Assembly: GCA_022072405.1 (NCBI GenBank)
Contig: JAJVHX010000018.1
Coordinates: 124,001 to 188,000 of the forward strand
DNA from: Phycisphaerae bacterium
GTDB lineage: Bacteria > Planctomycetota > Phycisphaerae > UBA1845 > CAIVHJ01
DNA: 64,000 bases
Reading direction: 5' to 3'
The notes under the pieces are model-generated. The model made no database searches and had not been told where the DNA came from. It worked only from the letters and a program-made list of their open reading frames with translations. A program made the translations under genes and the position numbers. Of this stretch, positions 16,968-24,476 are shown piece by piece. Each line of letters begins with the position of its first letter. Positions within the stretch are counted from its first letter, which is position 1.

Positions 16968-17153
16968 TAAGTATATAGTGCTATTTATCTGCCGGTGGTG
17001 AGGAATCCTCCTCAATACCCACACCGCCATGCCGTGAGTAAATTTGACAAGACGTGGCATGAAACATGCTCAGCACATAAGTAAGTGTTGTTCTGCGCTG
17101 TTTGAACCGCTTGTGGTAGTCCCTGCCTGCCTGTTGATGAAAGGGAAGCATCG

Positions 17154-18431
17154 ATGAATGAATCACACGACTACGCCCCGGATACGCAGGCGGTTCACGC
17201 CGGTATTGATCACTACGAGTTCGGCCCGGTCGTGCCGCCGATCTATCAGGTTTCCACCTTTGCTTTTGAACATGCCGATCATGGGGCGGCGCTCTTTGCC
17301 AATCGCCAGCCGGGTTACATTTATTCCCGGATGGGCAATCCCACGGTTGAGGCGCTGGAGAAATCGATCGCCACACTGGAAGGTGGCTACGCAGCATTGG
17401 CCTGTGCCAGTGGGATGGCCGCCATTCACACCGCGCTCTCCGCTTTTCTGCAGGCCGGCGACCACATCGTCTGTGGCGATGCGCTATACGGTCCGACCTG
17501 CACGCTGGTGGAAACGGTATTTGCCAAATATGGCGTCGAATCCACTTTCGTCGATACCGATGATCTCGATGCGGTTCGCGCCGCACTGCGACCCAATACC
17601 AAAGTAGTCTATGTGGAAACACCGGGCAATCCGACACTGGTGCTGACCGATCTGGAAGCGATCACGAAACTCGCTCATGAGCATGGTGCGGTAGTCATCT
17701 GCGACAACACCTTCATGAGTCCCGTCCTGCAGCAACCATTCCGTTACGGAGTGGACGTGGTGGTCCATAGCCTGACCAAGGCGCTCAATGGCCATGCGGA
17801 TGTGATCGGCGGTGCGGTCGTGGTGCGCGACGAAGCACACTATCGCCCCATGCGGAAAATTCTCAATCATCTGGGCGGAGTGTTGCCACCCTTCGAATCC
17901 TTCCTGGTCCATCGCGGCATTAAAACCCTGCCGCTGCGGATCGAACGCCAATGCACCAATGGGCTGCAGGTGGCTGAATTCCTGGAACTATGCCCTGCAG
18001 TGGCGTGGGTCCGTTATCCATATCTGCCCAGCCATCCACAGTATGAGCTGGCCCGTCGGCAGATGCGCGGCGGCGGACCGGTCATCAGCTTCGAGCTCCG
18101 CGGCGGCATCGAAGCGGGAAAAAATATGATGAGCCACGTGCGGTTGTGTGCCTTGGCGGTCAGCCTGGGCGGCGTGGAATCACTGATCCAGCACCCCGCC
18201 AGCATGACTCACGCATCGATGGGCGCCGATGCCCGCCAACGCGCCCACATCACCGATGGCCTGGTCCGCCTCTCGGTCGGCATTGAAAACGTACAGGATG
18301 TCATCAACGATCTTAAGCTAGCCCTCAGCCACGTCACCCGACTGGCCCCGGATGTCACCTGCGAAGAATGCCGCCGTAATCCTGCGATCAGCCACCAAGC
18401 CCGCTCCAATGGTTGCCAACACGCGGTGTGA
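17154..18431 (+). CDS. Cys/Met-metabolism PLP enzyme (methionine gamma-lyase-like)
   Basis: Trans-sulfuration family enzyme of 425 residues. PLP Lys209 is in His-Ser-Leu-Thr-Lys-Ala-Leu-Asn-Gly-His, with Tyr-Ser-Arg-Met-Gly-Asn-Pro-Thr (phosphate contacts from the neighbouring subunit) near residue 57 and Cys-Asp-Asn-Thr-Phe near 184. The Asn-Gly-His after the lysine is typical of gamma-lyases. Classical methionine gamma-lyase has Tyr-Gly-Cys-Thr; here it is Tyr-Gly-Pro-Thr, so cystathionine or homocysteine substrates are also possible. A GGGAAG box precedes the ATG. The C-terminal 30 residues form an unusual tail with Cys-Glu-Glu-Cys. Upstream lies TTGACA (17044) near the dyad GCATG-AAA-CATGC (17057-17069). 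Confidence 0.85.
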   Translation: MNESHDYAPDTQAVHAGIDHYEFGPVVPPIYQVSTFAFEHADHGAALFANRQPGYIYSRMGNPTVEALEKSIATLEGGYAALACASGMAAIHTALSAFLQAGDHIVCGDALYGPTCTLVETVFAKYGVESTFVDTDDLDAVRAALRPNTKVVYVETPGNPTLVLTDLEAITKLAHEHGAVVICDNTFMSPVLQQPFRYGVDVVVHSLTKALNGHADVIGGAVVVRDEAHYRPMRKILNHLGGVLPPFESFLVHRGIKTLPLRIERQCTNGLQVAEFLELCPAVAWVRYPYLPSHPQYELARRQMRGGGPVISFELRGGIEAGKNMMSHVRLCALAVSLGGVESLIQHPASMTHASMGADARQRAHITDGLVRLSVGIENVQDVINDLKLALSHVTRLAPDVTCEECRRNPAISHQARSNGCQHAV

Positions 18432-18450
18432 TGGCCGGGCGACGGCTCCC

Positions 18451-18503
18451 TTGACAGCTATGGCGCGGCTCCTTAGGCTGCTCAATGCAATCGCCTTGAG
18501 CAG
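18451..18503 (+). promoter_or_regulatory. Candidate promoter and hairpin before the cytochrome lipoprotein
   Basis: TTGACA (18451-18456) is followed at 17 bases by a weak -10 (TAGGCT). A hairpin of CTGCTCAA (18478-18485) and TTGAGCAG (18496-18503) comes next. CGGCTCC occurs twice in the stretch, once on each side of TTGACA. It could be a promoter with a structured leader or another dispersed repeat. Confidence 0.3.
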
Positions 18504-18543
18504 TCGTACTCCTCTACCGTTCCCCCATATAAGGAAACTACAC

Positions 18544-19374
18544 ATGATCAAACAACACCACTCAAAAATTATTCGTAGCAGTCTGACTGGTCTGACACTT
18601 TGGCTGATCGGTTGCAGCGGTGGGCTGGGAGGCAGCGGCGACAGCCAACTGGCCGCCCAAGGCCAACAACTCTTCGCCACCCACTGCGCCCAATGCCACG
18701 GTGACGACGGCAGCGGCGGCAGCGGACCTGATATTCGCGGCAGCGGCAATACAACGATTACCGCGGCGGTCGGCGGAGGCGGCGGCCATACCACCTTTGA
18801 AAACCTCACTGCCCAGGAAATCAGTGCCATCGCCGCCTTCCTCAATGACACCGGTGCGGACGACGAAAATGGCAGCCCGGCCTCCTGTGAACAATTGCTG
18901 GCCGACGAGGAGGACATCAAAAACCAGGTCGGAGATTCCTTCGATGAGGGCGAGGATGAACTCTTCTGTCAGCTGACCAATATTCTTCTTCAGGAGGTCA
19001 ACGGCGGCTGCATCGATGAAACTGAGCTGCAGCAGAATACTGACATGACGCTGGCAGAATATGAGGATTATCTGCAAAACCAGCTGCAACTGGGTGGTTG
19101 CGATAGCGGCACCGACGGGGGTGAGACTGATGGCGACGGCGGCGGGACATCGGCCTGTGACAGCCTGCTCGAGGAAGAAGCGACCCTGCTCAACATGATT
19201 GGTGAGACCGTGGAAGAAGAGGAAGTGGATGAATACTGCCAGGTGCTCAGTCTCGACGAGCAGTGGCTTAATCAGGGATGTGTGACCGACGCAGAATTGC
19301 AAGCCGCGACCGGTTATACCATCGACGAATATCAATCATTGCTCGACCAGGACCAGGCCAATTACGGCTGTTAA
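18544..19374 (+). CDS. Cytochrome c-motif lipoprotein with a duplicated four-Cys module
   Basis: Lipoprotein of 276 residues. The ATG at 18544 has AAGGA upstream and opens a signal peptide ending in Leu-Ile-Gly-Cys. A small c-type heme domain follows with Cys-Ala-Gln-Cys-His near residue 45. At the place where class I cytochromes c have the axial Met there is instead Gly-His-Thr-Thr-Phe before the closing helix. After a linker come two tandem modules of 72 residues with identical Cys spacing (Cys-x26-Cys-x13-Cys-x29-Cys), very acidic and separated by a Gly/Asp spacer. I know no family for the module. Likely an anchored periplasmic electron carrier; partner unknown. A strong terminator follows. 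Confidence 0.8.
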   Translation: MIKQHHSKIIRSSLTGLTLWLIGCSGGLGGSGDSQLAAQGQQLFATHCAQCHGDDGSGGSGPDIRGSGNTTITAAVGGGGGHTTFENLTAQEISAIAAFLNDTGADDENGSPASCEQLLADEEDIKNQVGDSFDEGEDELFCQLTNILLQEVNGGCIDETELQQNTDMTLAEYEDYLQNQLQLGGCDSGTDGGETDGDGGGTSACDSLLEEEATLLNMIGETVEEEEVDEYCQVLSLDEQWLNQGCVTDAELQAATGYTIDEYQSLLDQDQANYGC

Positions 19375-19401
19375 CCATAGCTGATTGAGAATGGCCCACT
19401 C

Positions 19402-19430
19402 AAGCACCCGCTCGGACGGGTGCTTTTTTT
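19402..19430 (+). terminator. Rho-independent terminator
   Basis: Nine-bp stem AAGCACCCG (19402-19410) with CGGGTGCTT (19417-19425), 6-base loop, then a run of T to 19430. It ends the cytochrome lipoprotein transcript and touches the stop codon of convergent rmuC. Confidence 0.92.
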
Positions 19431-20562
19431 ATGCTTCTTCAGGTGTGTTCACCGATCGTATCTGCATCTGCGTTGGTTGCAATTCCGGAATTTCCTTATG
19501 CGGATCCGCTGCCCCGAGTTCCTTGAGCTTGCGGGCACTGGGCAAAGTACGCTTTTCCCAGTTGCCCACCGCATTATCATAGGCATCGGCTGCTTTCTGG
19601 ATGCCGCCACGAATGTCCTCCATATATTTACCCAGCGTGCAGAGCCGTTCATACAACTCCCGTCCGGCGTCGGCGATCTTCTGGGCATTTTCTGCCACCT
19701 GCTCCTGCTGCCAGCCATGCCGCACCGCCAATAGTAGCGCGATCAGCGTCGTTGGCGAAGCCAGCAGTACTCCCTGGCCAATACCATCCACCAGCAGATC
19801 GTGATCCTCCGCCAGGGTGGCCGCAAAAAACGCCTCACCCGGCATGAACATCACTACAAACTCGGGCGCCGGCGTCAGATTCTTCCAGTATTCCTTCGAC
19901 CCCAGTTTTTTCATCGTCTGCCGTACATCGGCTGCATACTTCTGCAACAACGGTGCGCGCCGCGATTCTTCAACGCAACTCATCGCTTCGAGATAGGCGC
20001 CGGTATTTACTTTGGAGTCGATGGCCAACTGGCGACCGCCTGGCAGATGGACGATCAGGTCCGGCCGAGTACGATCCGCTTGTACGGCCTGTTCCACAAA
20101 ATCGCAATGGGCGCTCAAACCCGCCAGCTCCACGATCCGTCGCAGGCTCACTTCGCCCCACTGCCCCTTGGGGCCGCTCTGGCGCAGCGCCGCCGCCAGT
20201 ATCCCCGCCTGGCTGCCGAGCTGCTCACTGCGCTGCTGCAACTCACCCACCTGCTGCCGCAAACCGCCGTAAGCTTCCGCTCGCGTCTTTTCCAGTTCGC
20301 GCAACTGAACCTCGTAGCGTTCCAGTTGTTCGCGCAGGGGTTTGAATTTCTCATCCGCCAGGGTTAGAAACTGCTGGTTGCTCTGGGTCAGCACGTTGGC
20401 TGACACCGCCCCGAACGCGTCGCGCATCTGCACCAGCAGACGATCAAACTGAGCGAGCTGCTGCTGCGGATCAGCCGGAGCCTGCCGCCTCAACACCGCC
20501 ACCAGCAGCACCAGCACCGCCACCATCACCGCCAGTAAAAATGCCAGCAACCATTGCTCCAT
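19429..20562 (-). CDS. rmuC: DNA recombination protein RmuC
   Basis: RmuC-family protein of 377 residues. A single N-terminal membrane segment (residues 5-24) is followed by a long coiled coil (about 35-125) and the conserved PD-(D/E)xK-like domain. That domain carries Gly-Gln-Trp-Gly-Glu-x-x-Leu-Arg, Arg-Pro-Asp-Leu-Ile-Val-His-Leu-Pro and Ile-Asp-Ser-Lys-Val. RmuC limits inversions at short inverted repeats in Escherichia coli and has been linked to membrane-anchored defence against foreign DNA. This is notable in a region rich in inverted repeats, though that is only an association. It is transcribed convergently with the cytochrome gene and shares no operon. Confidence 0.93.
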   Translation of the reverse strand: MEQWLLAFLLAVMVAVLVLLVAVLRRQAPADPQQQLAQFDRLLVQMRDAFGAVSANVLTQSNQQFLTLADEKFKPLREQLERYEVQLRELEKTRAEAYGGLRQQVGELQQRSEQLGSQAGILAAALRQSGPKGQWGEVSLRRIVELAGLSAHCDFVEQAVQADRTRPDLIVHLPGGRQLAIDSKVNTGAYLEAMSCVEESRRAPLLQKYAADVRQTMKKLGSKEYWKNLTPAPEFVVMFMPGEAFFAATLAEDHDLLVDGIGQGVLLASPTTLIALLLAVRHGWQQEQVAENAQKIADAGRELYERLCTLGKYMEDIRGGIQKAADAYDNAVGNWEKRTLPSARKLKELGAADPHKEIPELQPTQMQIRSVNTPEEA

Positions 20563-20607
20563 CAGCGCCCCTGCCGGTTAACAATAAAAACCTGTAACTC
20601 ATTTACA

Positions 20608-20639
20608 AAGAGACGCGGGCTACCGTCTGCGCGTCTCTT
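20608..20639 (-). terminator. Hairpin terminator after the DUF1579-like gene
   Basis: Ten-bp perfect stem AAGAGACGCG (20608-20617) with CGCGTCTCTT (20630-20639). On the minus strand it lies 37 bases past the stop of the gene ending at 20676. The following T run is short, so termination strength is uncertain. Confidence 0.65.
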
Positions 20640-20675
20640 GTTTCGCACGCTAAATCCGCCGTCTGGATAAACTTA

Positions 20676-21200
20676 CTACGATTTCTTTCGCACCATGTCG
20701 AACTTGGTGACGCCCTTATCCACGCCCCCTTCGAAATAGGTCCATTCTGCCGTGTAGTGGTTGTCATCCACGAAAGTGTATTTCACGGCGTGCATGTGGC
20801 CGTCGGTCGGCTGCATGTTCGTACCATCCACAAATTCAAAGGTCACTTCTTTGTCGCTGACGTGGGTTGCTTTCATACGCGGCTGATTGCCCGCCGCACA
20901 ATAATGGGTCAGCATCAGCTCCGGCCCGTTCAGATGATACATGGTGATCATCTCGTGATCGGTGCCTGGCAACATGTGTTCCATCACGGCGCTGCCATTG
21001 GAAACCACTTTGAAAATAATCTGCGACTCCCCCTGAGACTTATCGACCACTTCCCATTCGCCCGCCAGTTTCTTGAAGGCATCCAGCGGTGTCGGGCCCG
21101 TCGGCTGGGGATGCTTATGCTGCTCATCTCTCGCCCATGCCCAACCACTCAACACCAGACCCGCTACCACCGCAATTACTCGCGCGCGCTTGCCGGCCAT
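20676..21200 (-). CDS. Exported DUF1579-like protein
   Basis: Secreted protein of 174 residues with an Arg-rich N-terminus and a hydrophobic signal peptide ending near Ala-Trp-Ala-Arg. The mature part looks like a small lipocalin-type beta barrel of the DUF1579 kind: Leu-Ala-Gly-Glu-Trp-Glu-Val at the start, Met-x-x-Tyr-His-Leu in the middle, and a Tyr-Thr-Ala-Glu-Trp strand near the end. Function of the family is unknown. An AAGGAG box sits 7 bases before the ATG. It lies between two minus-strand terminators and is therefore probably monocistronic. Confidence 0.7.
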   Translation of the reverse strand: MAGKRARVIAVVAGLVLSGWAWARDEQHKHPQPTGPTPLDAFKKLAGEWEVVDKSQGESQIIFKVVSNGSAVMEHMLPGTDHEMITMYHLNGPELMLTHYCAAGNQPRMKATHVSDKEVTFEFVDGTNMQPTDGHMHAVKYTFVDDNHYTAEWTYFEGGVDKGVTKFDMVRKKS

Positions 21201-21237
21201 GTTCAGCTCCTTAATTCCCTGGTTTGTACCCGAACCA

Positions 21238-21275
21238 CAAAAAAACCGACCCGCCGGAACACTCCGGCGGATCGG
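21238..21275 (-). terminator. Rho-independent terminator of the OFA transporter gene
   Basis: On the minus strand, CCGATCCGCCGGA pairs with TCCGGCGGGTCGG (one mismatch, 4-base loop, 21246-21275). It is followed by seven T residues (21239-21245). Confidence 0.9.
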
Positions 21276-21306
21276 CCGTTCATATTCAACGAAACCGCAA
21301 CTTTGT

Positions 21307-22692
21307 TCAAGTGGGTGCTGGTGTGGGGGCTTGGGGCGGCTTTAGGGCCAGCGCCAGCAACCCCGCCACCAGACAGGCTATCCCCGCCGCCATAAAAGGC
21401 TTACTCCATAATTCCACCCCACCGGCGGTGGTCGTTTTCAGATCCTTGAAATAAGCACTGAGCAAGTTGCCGACGATCCCGGCGATTCCATAAGCGAGAA
21501 ACACAAACGGATAGTTCACTCCCACCCGCTTATTCCCAAAATAATCAGCCGTCGCCGAGGGAAAGAGCGCCAGCGTGCCACCGAAATTGAATCCCACCAC
21601 ACTGGCCGCCAGAATCAAACCCTTTTCACTTCCCGCCACTTTGAACAAAGCCAGCAGCATCGCTCCCTGCAACATACTCATCAGCAACAGCGCCGCCTTC
21701 CGTCCGGTCTTGTCAGAAATCAATCCCCAGATGATGCGCCCCAGACCGTTGAAGATGGCCAGAAAAACCAGCGCCGTATCCGCCATGATCCCCGCCGCAT
21801 CCTTGTCGACAGCCGCCTGATTGGCCAGCAGATTATCGATCCCGAATAACTTGATACACCCGATCACCATCAACCCCGCCATGGCGGTTCCGATATACAT
21901 CACCATCATCACCCAGTATTGGGGAGTCGCCACCATCTGTGAAACAGAAAAATCCACCTGCCCCAGTGATGATCCCGTGCCTCCTCGGCCTTGGGGATTC
22001 CAACCCGCCGGACTCCATCCGACCGGCGGATTCACCATGGTCAGACTTCCTAACAGCACCATCAGCAGAAAAGCCACACCATACACCAGAAAAACCGCCT
22101 GCACATCAGGCAGTCCGAATATCTGCTCATGCAGCCGATCAAACAACCCTCCCTTGAATCCCCCGAAGGTCTCTTTCCACCCACCCGCCAGTTTCACCCA
22201 GATCGTGGCACCAAAACCGAACCCCGCTACCGCCAGCCCGGTGATTAACCCCTTCTTATCGGGGAACCATTTCACACAACAAGCGATCGGCACCACGTAA
22301 CCCAGACCGATTCCCGCTCCGCCGATCAGCCCGATGAACAACCACTGCATCCCGAAGCTTGAACCCAGCAGCCCGCCCAGTATATATCCCAAGCCCAGTA
22401 CCACTCCGCCTATTTGTGCTGTCTTGCGTGGCCCGATGCGCGCCTGCAGTTTTCCGGCGAACAGCAGTACCAGCGAAAAAGTCGCCAGTCCCGTTGAGAA
22501 AATCGCCAGCGTCTGTTGGGCGCTGAAGCCATACAATCCATCCTTTAACTCCAGCTTCTTGGTAAAAACAGCCCAGGCATAGATCGCCCCCAATGCAAAC
22601 TGAATTAGAATCGCACCCACCACCACCCGCCAGCGATTCACTACTGCGGGAGTGGTCGATACCTGTGTCATCGGGTGTGCAGCCATGCTCAT
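21307..22692 (-). CDS. OFA-family major facilitator (oxalate/formate antiporter-like)
   Basis: MFS transporter of 461 residues with twelve predicted membrane segments. The N-terminal Gln-Phe-Ala-Leu-Gly-Ala-Ile-Tyr-Ala-Trp-Ala motif (near residue 32) and Gly-x-Gly-Leu-Gly-Tyr-Val-Val-Pro-Ile are hallmarks of the oxalate:formate antiporter family. The loop 2-3 motif Gly-Lys-Leu-Gln-Ala-Arg-Ile-Gly-Pro-Arg is present. The periplasmic loop around residues 165-185 is longer than usual. The substrate is probably a small monocarboxylate or dicarboxylate; pyruvate- and lactate-type members exist. It is monocistronic, with its own terminator and a divergent neighbour. Confidence 0.87.
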   Translation of the reverse strand: MSMAAHPMTQVSTTPAVVNRWRVVVGAILIQFALGAIYAWAVFTKKLELKDGLYGFSAQQTLAIFSTGLATFSLVLLFAGKLQARIGPRKTAQIGGVVLGLGYILGGLLGSSFGMQWLFIGLIGGAGIGLGYVVPIACCVKWFPDKKGLITGLAVAGFGFGATIWVKLAGGWKETFGGFKGGLFDRLHEQIFGLPDVQAVFLVYGVAFLLMVLLGSLTMVNPPVGWSPAGWNPQGRGGTGSSLGQVDFSVSQMVATPQYWVMMVMYIGTAMAGLMVIGCIKLFGIDNLLANQAAVDKDAAGIMADTALVFLAIFNGLGRIIWGLISDKTGRKAALLLMSMLQGAMLLALFKVAGSEKGLILAASVVGFNFGGTLALFPSATADYFGNKRVGVNYPFVFLAYGIAGIVGNLLSAYFKDLKTTTAGGVELWSKPFMAAGIACLVAGLLALALKPPQAPTPAPT

Positions 22693-23009
22693 GAGGAACT
22701 CTCCGAAATATCGTGCCTTTCGCTGCTGATATCTTCATCGAGACGTGAATTAGCCAAGGTGTTTACAATCAACATGCCAGCAATACACCGGAGATTAAAA
22801 TGAATGAGCGGACCCAATCTCAATTTAAATAGACAACGGAAGCTAGAGATTTCACGCACTACTGCGGATTCCATCTCATCAACATGGCAGTAATCGAACT
22901 AAAAGAGTGCTGTAAGCAGCCGTTTACGCCGCATTCTGAAAGGTTTATGCTATGTGTCCATCGCGATCTCTCATTCCCTGAAACAACGCACACCTCAAGG
23001 AGCAAGGCC
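22693..23009. other. Divergent intergenic region
   Basis: This 317-base gap separates the OFA transporter (minus) from the heme-motif peptidase (plus) and must hold both promoters. I see no gene. Weak inverted repeats (GGTGT near 22768, ACACC near 22796) could be regulatory. An open frame runs through 22884-23009 into the downstream gene, but the ribosome site supports the later start. Confidence 0.45.
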
Positions 23010-24362
23010 ATGCGCACTCATAAAATGTGGCTGGGATTGGGCGGGTTCATGCTTTGCCTGATGAGTGGATGGGGCTGTTCCAGCGGACCGAGCAGCAATG
23101 GAAATCTGAACGATAACCTCGATCCCGACAACATCAATGATAACACCGCCGGCGGCGGTGAATCTCTCGGCGCGGCGGCCTTTCAGTCACAAGGTTGCAC
23201 CGCCTGCCACACCCCCACCAGCAATAACTTCACCTCCAGCAGCATCGACGATATTGTGGAAACGCTGTTGAGCGAACAGGAACATCCCGGCGGATCATTT
23301 GAGGAAATGAATGAAACCGATGTCGAGGTCCTCAGCGATTTCATTATTGATGTATCGTTGGGTGAGGAGGATCTCGATTTTGACGCACCCGCTGACAACA
23401 ACAACGACAACCAGAGCGACGCAGCCACGGCTACACAATGGTTCGAGCAGGTGTGGAATGATTTTGACCGCCACTATGCGCACTTCTCCGCCAAGCAGAC
23501 CGATTGGGACGCATTGCGCGCTGAATATGCCCCCCATTTTACGACCGACCTGACCGCTGAGCAGTTTGTGCAGGAATTGGTTCCGTTGCTGGCCGAGCTG
23601 CAGGATCTGCACATCTGGCTGTACGATGCCGCCGGCCAAAGCGTTGAAGTATATTCCCGCCCGGTGGAGCAAAACTATCCCAACCGCTACCCTGAAGGTG
23701 TTGAGCGCTGGGGTGATTATCCGTTATGGCATGGCTGGCTCGAGGGAGATATCGCTTATTTCAGCATCGACTCTTTCGAAACGGAGCAATGGGACGGATT
23801 AACCACCGGCCAGGCGGATGATCTGTACGCCACTTATGCACTGGCCAGCGCGCTTATTATCGATGTGCGGGCCAATAACGGCGGCAATGAAACCATCGCC
23901 GCCACCCTCGCCAGCCACCTCACCGACAGTGATTATGTCTATGGCTATCATCGCTCGAAAAACGACAGCACCAACCATAACGATTTCGGCGATTGGCAGG
24001 AACACCGCCTGCAACCCGCGGAAAACCAGCTGCTGCTGAAACCCACCGCCTGCCTGATCGGCGAGCGAAATATGAGTTCGGCGGAGTGGTTCGTGCTGAT
24101 GATGCACGAGAATCCCAACGGTATCACGTTGATCGGTGACGCGACGCGCGGCAGCTCCGGCTCGCCCCAGGAATTCACCATTGACGATGTGGCCAGTTAC
24201 TGGATCCCCAGCTGGGAAGCTTTTCGTGCTGACCAGATCACTCCACTGGAAGATGTGGGTATTGAACCGACCGCGGGCTACTCCATCGCTCCCGCCGCCA
24301 GCTATGATGACAATCACGACTTTGTTCTTGAAGCAGCCATTACCCTGCTCGCTCCAGAGTAA
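23010..24362 (+). CDS. Lipoprotein fusing a c-heme motif to an S41 peptidase domain
   Basis: Lipoprotein of 450 residues. The ATG at 23010 follows AAGGAG and opens a signal peptide with Gly-Trp-Gly-Cys as lipobox and an Asn/Asp-rich linker. A heme-binding motif Cys-Thr-Ala-Cys-His lies near residue 66, with a later His-Pro-Gly-Gly or Met as possible second ligand. Residues about 150-445 look like the C-terminal-processing/tricorn S41 peptidase family. The segment Ile-Asp-Val-Arg-Ala-Asn-Asn-Gly-Gly-Asn is typical, and the nucleophile is probably Ser in Asn-Met-Ser-Ser-Ala-Glu-Trp. No PDZ domain is evident. Heme plus protease in one anchored protein is unusual. Confidence 0.75.
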   Translation: MRTHKMWLGLGGFMLCLMSGWGCSSGPSSNGNLNDNLDPDNINDNTAGGGESLGAAAFQSQGCTACHTPTSNNFTSSSIDDIVETLLSEQEHPGGSFEEMNETDVEVLSDFIIDVSLGEEDLDFDAPADNNNDNQSDAATATQWFEQVWNDFDRHYAHFSAKQTDWDALRAEYAPHFTTDLTAEQFVQELVPLLAELQDLHIWLYDAAGQSVEVYSRPVEQNYPNRYPEGVERWGDYPLWHGWLEGDIAYFSIDSFETEQWDGLTTGQADDLYATYALASALIIDVRANNGGNETIAATLASHLTDSDYVYGYHRSKNDSTNHNDFGDWQEHRLQPAENQLLLKPTACLIGERNMSSAEWFVLMMHENPNGITLIGDATRGSSGSPQEFTIDDVASYWIPSWEAFRADQITPLEDVGIEPTAGYSIAPAASYDDNHDFVLEAAITLLAPE

Positions 24363-24395
24363 CGCTTCGAAAATACGTCATCTGAATTAATTATT

Positions 24396-24433
24396 GCGCA
24401 GCATTTTTTCATTCCTGAGCGCAGGTGCTGCGC
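24396..24433. terminator. Hairpin after the S41 lipoprotein gene
   Basis: GCGCAGCA (24396-24403) pairs perfectly with TGCTGCGC (24426-24433) across a 22-base loop, 34 bases after the stop. It has no T tail, so it may be a weak or factor-dependent terminator. Confidence 0.35.
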
Positions 24434-24476
24434 GATGGTCAATTTTGAATTAGACGTGGGCCGATGTTGATTACTG

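Noticed and set aside
16968..17153. SAM-type riboswitch before the methionine gamma-lyase-like gene
   Set aside because: There are hairpins (TGAGGA/TCCTCA and GCATG/CATGC) but no recognisable conserved SAM aptamer core or terminator, so only a possible operator is noted.
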